Assembly (NCBI GenBank): GCA_963643175.1
Contig: CAVIJF010000038.1
Location: 1-13,742 of the forward strand
Source of the DNA: CAMEON01 sp963643175
GTDB lineage: Bacteria; Bacillota; Clostridia; Oscillospirales; CAG-272
Direction: 5' to 3'
DNA length: 13,742 nt
The first letter of the stretch is position 1. Every line of letters begins with the position of its first letter. The translations under genes and the position numbers were made by a program. This document shows, piece by piece, positions 9,529 to 13,742 of the stretch. The notes beneath the pieces were generated by a model, which did not search any database, was not told where the DNA came from, and saw only the letters and a list, made by a program, of their open reading frames with translations.

Positions 9529-9666
9529 GAGGAAACGCGGGCGGGTGACATCATTCTGCTGTGCGGTAAAGGACACGAAACGTATGAGATAGACCGCACC
9601 GGGCGGCATTCCTGCGACGAACGCGCCATTGCCCGCGATGCACTCCGCACGCACGGGGAACCCTGA
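9529..9666 (+). pseudogene. murE: Remnant of murE (C-terminal fragment of UDP-MurNAc-tripeptide ligase)
   Basis: In the frame ending at TGA 9664-9666, the codons read EETRAGDIILLCGKGHETYE and continue into a D-E-R-A-I-A-R-D-A-L tail. This fits the C-terminal end of MurE ligases, where G-D-x-V/I-L-x-x-G-K-G-H-E-x-Y is a hallmark near the end of the mature protein. The frame is open only from 9472; further upstream it is closed by TGA at 9469 and 9424, inside the foldback element. No ATG leads into it, and about nine tenths of a normal MurE (about 480-500 residues) is missing, including the ATP-binding GTNGKT region. Residual similarity may reach back to about 9505 but is unclear. The fragment sits where murE normally lies, between spoVD and murF. 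MurE is essential, so a full copy should exist elsewhere, or the gap may be an assembly error. Confidence 0.78.
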
Positions 9667-9697
9667 CCGGCGCCGTATCCGCAGAAAAGGAGCTTTC

Positions 9698-11167
9698 ATG
9701 AAAACAGACTTTTCGCTTCCCCTATCCCCGGAAAGCCTTGCCGCATGGAGCGGCGGCAGGCTGGTCGGGGCGTCCGGTGCCCCCGTCCGCGCCGCCTGCA
9801 CCGACTCCCGCGAGGCGGGTGCCGGGGTGCTGTTCTGCGCCATCCGGGGCGAGCGGGCAGACGGGCACGATTACATGGCGTCCGCCTACGCGGCGGGGAG
9901 CCGGTGCTTCCTGTGCGAGCACTGCCCCCCGGTGCCAACGGTACCGGGGGCACCGTCGGACTTTCCGGACGCCTGCTTTATCTGCGTGCCGGACACGGTT
10001 GCGGCACTCACGCCGCTGGCGGCTGGTTTCCGGGCGGCGTACCTGCCGGCACTGCGCATCGTTGCCGTCACCGGGAGCGTCGGCAAAACCACCACCAAGG
10101 AGCTGTGCGCCGCCGTCCTGCGGACGGCATTCCCGACCTTCTGCCGGGAGGGCAACCTCAATTCCGTCATCGGAATGCCGCTCTGCCTGCCGGGCATCGG
10201 GACGGATAGGCGGGCGGCGGTGCTGGAGATGGGCATGAGCGCCCGCGGCGAAATATCCGCCCTGTCGCGCGCGGCGCGTCCGGATATTGCGGTCATCACC
10301 AATATCGGCTCCTCGCATCTGGAGTACCTCGGCACGCGGGAAAATATCGCCCGCGCCAAGCTGGAGATACAGGACGGAATGTCCCCGAGCGGTCAGCTTC
10401 TCATTGACGGGGACGAGCCTCTGCTCCGGGCGGGGACGGCGCACCTACGGCGGGACATCGTGCTCCGCCCGGTGTCGCTGACGAACCCGGAGGCAGATTT
10501 CTATGTCTGCGGCATCCGGGCGGCGGCGGACGGCACGGTCTTTGACCTGCGCCTGCCGGACGGGACGGTCTGGCACGACCTGTACGTTCCCGCGCCGGGG
10601 CAGCACATCCTGCTGGACGCCGCCTATGCGGCGGGCGTGGGGTACCTGTCCGGCGTGAGCCGGGACAGGACGGCGCAGGGGCTGGCGGACTACCGCCCGG
10701 CGGCAATGCGGCAGACACTGCGCCGCGCGGGCGGCGTCACGGTGGTGGAGGACTGCTACAACGCCGCGCCGGAGTCGGTGCGGGCGGCACTGGACACGCT
10801 GCCCCTCCTGACGCCGCCCGGCGGGCGCCGCATGGCGCTGCTGGGCGACATGAAGGAGCTGGGCACCGGTACGGTCTCCCTGCACCGGGCGGTGGGCGCC
10901 GCCTGTGCCGGGCGGTTGGACGGTCTGTGGACGGTCGGCGCTCTGGGCGCGGAGATTGCCGCCGGGGCGCGGGACGCCGGCATGAGCCGGGTGCGGGCGC
11001 TGTACCCGACGGGCGAACCGGATGAGGAGGCAGTCGCGGCGGAGCTTGCGGACGGACTGGCGGCAGGGGATGTCCTGCTGGTCAAAGCAAGCCGCGCCAT
11101 GCATCTGGAGAACGCGGCGGAGGCGGTACTCCGGGCGCTCCTGCGCCGGGAGCCTGCGGCGGAGTGA
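9698..11167 (+). CDS. murF: UDP-MurNAc-tripeptide--D-Ala-D-Ala ligase MurF
   Basis: A 489-residue cytoplasmic Mur ligase that uses ATP to add D-Ala-D-Ala to the UDP-MurNAc-tripeptide, making the pentapeptide precursor used by MraY. Visible: an N-terminal uridine-binding domain with the C-T-D-S-R block, the central ATP-binding T-G-S-V-G-K-T-T-T-K (125-134), E-M-G-M-S-x-x-G-E-I, T-N-I-G-S-S-H-L-E followed by the A-K-L-E-I helix (carbamylated-Lys and Mg region of the family), and a C-terminal domain with V-V-E-D-C-Y-N-A-A-P and A-L-L-G-D-M-K-E-L-G, both typical of MurF. T-T-T-K after the P-loop supports MurF over MurE or MurC. The start at 9698 is behind AAAAGGAG; an in-frame ATG at 9629 lies inside the murE remnant and is rejected. 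The stop is 51 bases before mraY. Confidence 0.95.
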   Translation: MKTDFSLPLSPESLAAWSGGRLVGASGAPVRAACTDSREAGAGVLFCAIRGERADGHDYMASAYAAGSRCFLCEHCPPVPTVPGAPSDFPDACFICVPDTVAALTPLAAGFRAAYLPALRIVAVTGSVGKTTTKELCAAVLRTAFPTFCREGNLNSVIGMPLCLPGIGTDRRAAVLEMGMSARGEISALSRAARPDIAVITNIGSSHLEYLGTRENIARAKLEIQDGMSPSGQLLIDGDEPLLRAGTAHLRRDIVLRPVSLTNPEADFYVCGIRAAADGTVFDLRLPDGTVWHDLYVPAPGQHILLDAAYAAGVGYLSGVSRDRTAQGLADYRPAAMRQTLRRAGGVTVVEDCYNAAPESVRAALDTLPLLTPPGGRRMALLGDMKELGTGTVSLHRAVGAACAGRLDGLWTVGALGAEIAAGARDAGMSRVRALYPTGEPDEEAVAAELADGLAAGDVLLVKASRAMHLENAAEAVLRALLRREPAAE

Positions 11168-11218
11168 GCGGGAAAACAGCGGAACGTACATTATCGGAAA
11201 AGCAAAGGAGAGACTGAC

Positions 11219-12226
11219 ATGAAGACGTTTTCCAATCCCGAACCGGGGATTTTAGCGGCAGCCGCAGGTGGCTGTGCGCTGGTTCTGACCGTCATTTTCG
11301 GCTTTATACTGCTGCCTGTCCTGCGGCATTTCAAGCTGGGACAGCCCATCCGGGCGGAGGGTCCCGTCTGGCACAAAACCAAGGAGGGAACGCCCACCAT
11401 GGGCGGCATCTGCTTCATTCTGGCGTTCCTGCTGACGACGGCGGGCTACACCGTGCTCCGCGCCATCCAAGGCGAGGGGCGGCATCTGGTACCGCTGACG
11501 CTGGCGGTTCTGTACGCGCTTGGCAATGCCGCCATCGGGTTTATCGACGACTACTGCAAGCTGGTCAAAAAGCAGAACGAGGGTCTGACCGAGCATCAGA
11601 AGCTGGTTCTCCAGCTGGTGCTGACGGCGGCGTATCTCGCCATGCTCCGCGCGACGGGGAATCTGGAGACTTCGTTCCGTATTCCCTTCACCGACCGGCG
11701 GCTGGAACTGTCGTGGTTCGCCTATCCGATATACCTGCTGGTCATGGTCGGCTTTGTCAACGCCACCAACCTGACCGACGGACTGGACGGGCTTGCCTCC
11801 TCGGTCTGCGCCACGGTGGCGGCGTTCACGCTGCTGCTGGCACTCCGGCGGCAGGACGCCGACAGCACGGTGCTGGCGGCGGCTCTGCTGGCGGGAATGC
11901 TGGGCTTTTTGGTATTCAACCACCATCCGGCGCAGATGTTCATGGGTGACACGGGGTCGCTGTTTCTGGGCGGCGTCATCATGGGCTGCGCCATGATGGC
12001 GGGGGAGCTGCTGCTGTTCGTGCTGGCGGGCTTCGTGTTCGTGGCGGATATGCTGACCAGTCTCCTGCAACGCTGCTTCTTCCGGCTGACGCACGGCAGG
12101 CGGCTGTTCCCCATTGCGCCCATCCACCACAGCTTTGAGAAGTGGGGCTTCGGCGAGTACGCCATCATGGGGCTGTTTTCGGGCGTTTCGGCGCTGTTCT
12201 GCCTGCTGGCATGGTTTGGAAAGTAA
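11219..12226 (+). CDS. mraY: Phospho-N-acetylmuramoyl-pentapeptide transferase MraY
   Basis: A 335-residue integral membrane enzyme (family plan of ten membrane helices) that transfers phospho-MurNAc-pentapeptide from UDP to undecaprenyl phosphate, giving lipid I on the inner face of the membrane. Key motifs are all present: K-E-G-T-P-T-M-G-G after the first helix, F-I-D-D-Y-C-K with D110-D111, N-A-T-N-L-T-D-G-L-D-G (N181 to G191, including D187 and D190), F-M-G-D-T-G-S with D244, and I-H-H-S-F-E-K-W-G with H303-H304. These aspartates and histidines are the Mg- and substrate-binding residues of the family. The start is behind AAAGGAG (11204-11210), 8 bases from the ATG. In many Clostridia murD follows; here ftsW follows directly after a 39-base gap. 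Confidence 0.97.
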   Translation: MKTFSNPEPGILAAAAGGCALVLTVIFGFILLPVLRHFKLGQPIRAEGPVWHKTKEGTPTMGGICFILAFLLTTAGYTVLRAIQGEGRHLVPLTLAVLYALGNAAIGFIDDYCKLVKKQNEGLTEHQKLVLQLVLTAAYLAMLRATGNLETSFRIPFTDRRLELSWFAYPIYLLVMVGFVNATNLTDGLDGLASSVCATVAAFTLLLALRRQDADSTVLAAALLAGMLGFLVFNHHPAQMFMGDTGSLFLGGVIMGCAMMAGELLLFVLAGFVFVADMLTSLLQRCFFRLTHGRRLFPIAPIHHSFEKWGFGEYAIMGLFSGVSALFCLLAWFGK

Positions 12227-12265
12227 CGGATCCCGCCCCGGCGGGCGAGAGAGGAGGGCATGAGA

Positions 12266-13627
12266 ATGCCGGAAAGACCTGAACGGGAGGATGCGCGCCG
12301 CACGCAGGACAGCCGGGAGCCGTCCGCTCCGGCGGAGGCACAGCCTCCCCGGCGTCCGGTGCGCAAGCCGCGCAAGGGCTTCGGCTCCCGGCGGCTGGAC
12401 AGATGGGGTCGCTGGCTGGACAGCAGAACCGAAGCGCAGGATCCCGTCTACACGCAGCCGCTCCACCCGGAACCGGAACTGCGCGAGGCAGATCACGTGC
12501 TGGTGCGGGGTCCCATTGACACGCCGTTTCTGCTCATCGTGCTGATTCTGGCGGTGTTCGGCGCCATCATGGCGTACAGCGCCAGCTCGGTGTACGCCGC
12601 GCAGTACCACGGCGACAGCACGTACTATGTCAAGCGCCATATCGTCTACCTGCTGCTTGCCTGCGGGCTGACGGCGCCCTTTGTCATCAAGGCGCGCCCG
12701 TGGTTCTGGCGGATGTTCGGCGTGATTGCGTATGTCGGATCGGTGGTACTGCTGGTGGGGGTTCTGTTCTTCGGCTCCAGCTACGGCTCCGGCGCGACCC
12801 GCTGGATTCAGATAGGACCGCTGTCGCTCCAGCCGTCTGAAATCGCCAAGATGGCGGTTATTCTGGTCATTTCCCTGGTCATGACCAAGCACGAAAAGCA
12901 GATTGCCATGCGGCAGAAGTTCGGCGGGCAGTTCCGCTACGGCGTCCTGCGCCCCATGCTGATTTTGGGGTTGATCTGTTTCCTTGTCATGCTGGAGCAT
13001 CATCTGTCCGGTATCATCATCATCGGTCTGCTCGGCATCGCGACCATGTTTCTGGGCGGAACCGACCGCAAGTGGTTTTTTATCATCTTCGGTGTGGGTG
13101 CGGTCGCGGTTATGGTAGTTTTTTTGTTCTCGGATTACGCGCAGGTGCGTGTACAGACATGGCTGAACATTGACGAAGCAGATGCGCTCGGTTCCGCGTG
13201 GCAGACCCTGCAGGGGCTGTACGCCATCGGTTCGGGCGGCTTCTTCGGGGTAGGGCTTGGCAACAGCCGGCAGAAGTACGGGTATGTTTCCCAGCCGCAG
13301 AACGACTTCATCTTCACCATCATCTGCGAGGAGCTGGGATTCATCGGTGCGGTGCTGGTGGTGGTTCTGTTCGGGCTTCTGATATGGCGCGGGTTCCGGA
13401 TAGCGTCCCGTGCGCCGGACAAATTCACATCACTGGCGGCATACGGTCTGACCGCCAAGGTTGCCTTACAGGTTGTTCTGAACATTGCCGTTGTGACCAA
13501 TTCCATGCCCAATACGGGTATCTCCCTGCCCTTCTTCTCCTCCGGCGGCACGTCTTTGATTCTTCAGATATTTGAAATGGGGATTGTGCTGAATATTTCC
13601 CGATATTCGTATCAGAAAAGAGCCTGA
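12266..13627 (+). CDS. ftsW: Peptidoglycan glycosyltransferase FtsW (SEDS family)
   Basis: A 453-residue polytopic membrane protein of the FtsW/RodA/SpoVE family, which polymerises lipid II into glycan strands at the septum together with its class B PBP partner (here SpoVD/FtsI). Conserved blocks: MAYSASSVYA in the first helix, R-W-I-Q-I-G-P-L-S-L-Q-P-S-E-I-A-K, Q-N-D-F-I-F-T-I-I-C-E-E-L-G with the likely catalytic D347, and N-T-G-I-S-L-P-F-F-S-S-G-G-T-S-L near the C-terminus. The first 75 or so residues form a polar, Arg- and Pro-rich cytoplasmic tail, longer than usual. Two in-frame ATGs exist: 12260 is only one base from AGGAGGG (12252-12258), while 12266 is seven bases away, so 12266 is preferred; the difference is two residues. 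FtsW and SpoVE cannot be separated with certainty; dcw location favours FtsW. Confidence 0.94.
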   Translation: MPERPEREDARRTQDSREPSAPAEAQPPRRPVRKPRKGFGSRRLDRWGRWLDSRTEAQDPVYTQPLHPEPELREADHVLVRGPIDTPFLLIVLILAVFGAIMAYSASSVYAAQYHGDSTYYVKRHIVYLLLACGLTAPFVIKARPWFWRMFGVIAYVGSVVLLVGVLFFGSSYGSGATRWIQIGPLSLQPSEIAKMAVILVISLVMTKHEKQIAMRQKFGGQFRYGVLRPMLILGLICFLVMLEHHLSGIIIIGLLGIATMFLGGTDRKWFFIIFGVGAVAVMVVFLFSDYAQVRVQTWLNIDEADALGSAWQTLQGLYAIGSGGFFGVGLGNSRQKYGYVSQPQNDFIFTIICEELGFIGAVLVVVLFGLLIWRGFRIASRAPDKFTSLAAYGLTAKVALQVVLNIAVVTNSMPNTGISLPFFSSGGTSLILQIFEMGIVLNISRYSYQKRA

Positions 13628-13650
13628 CGGGGCGGGTGACCTTGCCGACT

Positions 13651-13674
13651 GCCGGACAGCGTCCGGTGCCTTTT
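13651..13674 (+). terminator. Weak terminator-like hairpin after ftsW
   Basis: CCGGAC (13652-13657) pairs perfectly with GTCCGG (13661-13666) around an AGC loop, extendable by one G-T pair, and is followed after a short spacer by TTTT (13671-13674). The stem is short and the T-run is brief. The final 115 bases of the window (13628-13742) otherwise hold no visible gene; murG, often next in this cluster, does not begin here. Confidence 0.35.
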
Positions 13675-13742
13675 GGGGTGTCTGCCCCGGCGTTGTACGG
13701 CTTTATCCTGCCGTCCCGGTTCCTTTCGGGAGTGCCTGCCCC

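Larger units (their letters stand above)
9299..9697 (+). other. Gap between spoVD and murF
   Basis: 399 bases without an intact gene. It is made of the foldback element (9307-9482), about 45 bases I cannot assign (9483-9528), the murE tail (9529-9666) and the murF leader with ribosome binding site AAAAGGAG just before 9698. No promoter of quality similar to those at 139 or 4047 was seen. Confidence 0.7.

Noticed and set aside
9629..9697. N-terminal extension of murF from the ATG at 9629
   Set aside because: It lies inside the murE remnant in another frame. The ATG at 9698 has AAAAGGAG in front and a normal MurF N-terminus.
11252..13003. Long minus-strand open frame (583 codons) opposite mraY and ftsW
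   Set aside because: It is antisense to two clear genes and rich in Arg, Gln, His and Pro, as expected from the reverse strand of GC-rich coding DNA. No family motif or ribosome binding site supports it.

Overview
The window is a GC-rich stretch of a bacterial chromosome. All genes I can support lie on the + strand. The near-consensus sigma-A promoters, strong AGGAGG-type ribosome binding sites, a SpoVD-type penicillin-binding protein with PASTA domains, and a mraZ-rsmH-ftsL-spoVD-murF-mraY-ftsW order all point to a Firmicute of the Clostridia. A high-GC gut lineage such as the Oscillospiraceae/Ruminococcaceae is my best guess. That placement is inference; no rRNA or other marker in the window fixes it.

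Left part (1-3740): the end of a dispersed repeat (1-52), a very good promoter (139-167), a ribbon-helix-helix protein of unknown function (199-876), then the disaggregase gene clpB (976-3603), closed by a strong intrinsic terminator (3704-3737). Middle gap (3604-4208): a 274-bp palindromic repeat element whose ends match the repeat at the window start, followed by the promoter and MraZ operator boxes of the division and cell wall (dcw) cluster.

Right part (4047-13742): mraZ (transcription regulator), rsmH (16S rRNA methyltransferase), an unusually long ftsL-like gene, spoVD/ftsI (transpeptidase), murF, mraY and ftsW (SEDS glycosyltransferase). Together these make and polymerise septal peptidoglycan: MurF finishes the UDP-MurNAc-pentapeptide, MraY moves it to undecaprenyl phosphate as lipid I, FtsW polymerises lipid II, SpoVD/FtsI cross-links it, and FtsL bridges and activates the FtsW-FtsI pair.

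The most notable region is 9299-9697, where murE would be expected. Instead there is a 176-bp, almost fully self-complementary foldback element (MITE-like) followed by about 45 codons that read as the C-terminal end of MurE. murE therefore appears to have been deleted down to its tail, or lost in assembly, at a mobile-repeat site. murD is also absent between mraY and ftsW. No CRISPR array, tRNA, rRNA, defence system or transposase gene was seen.
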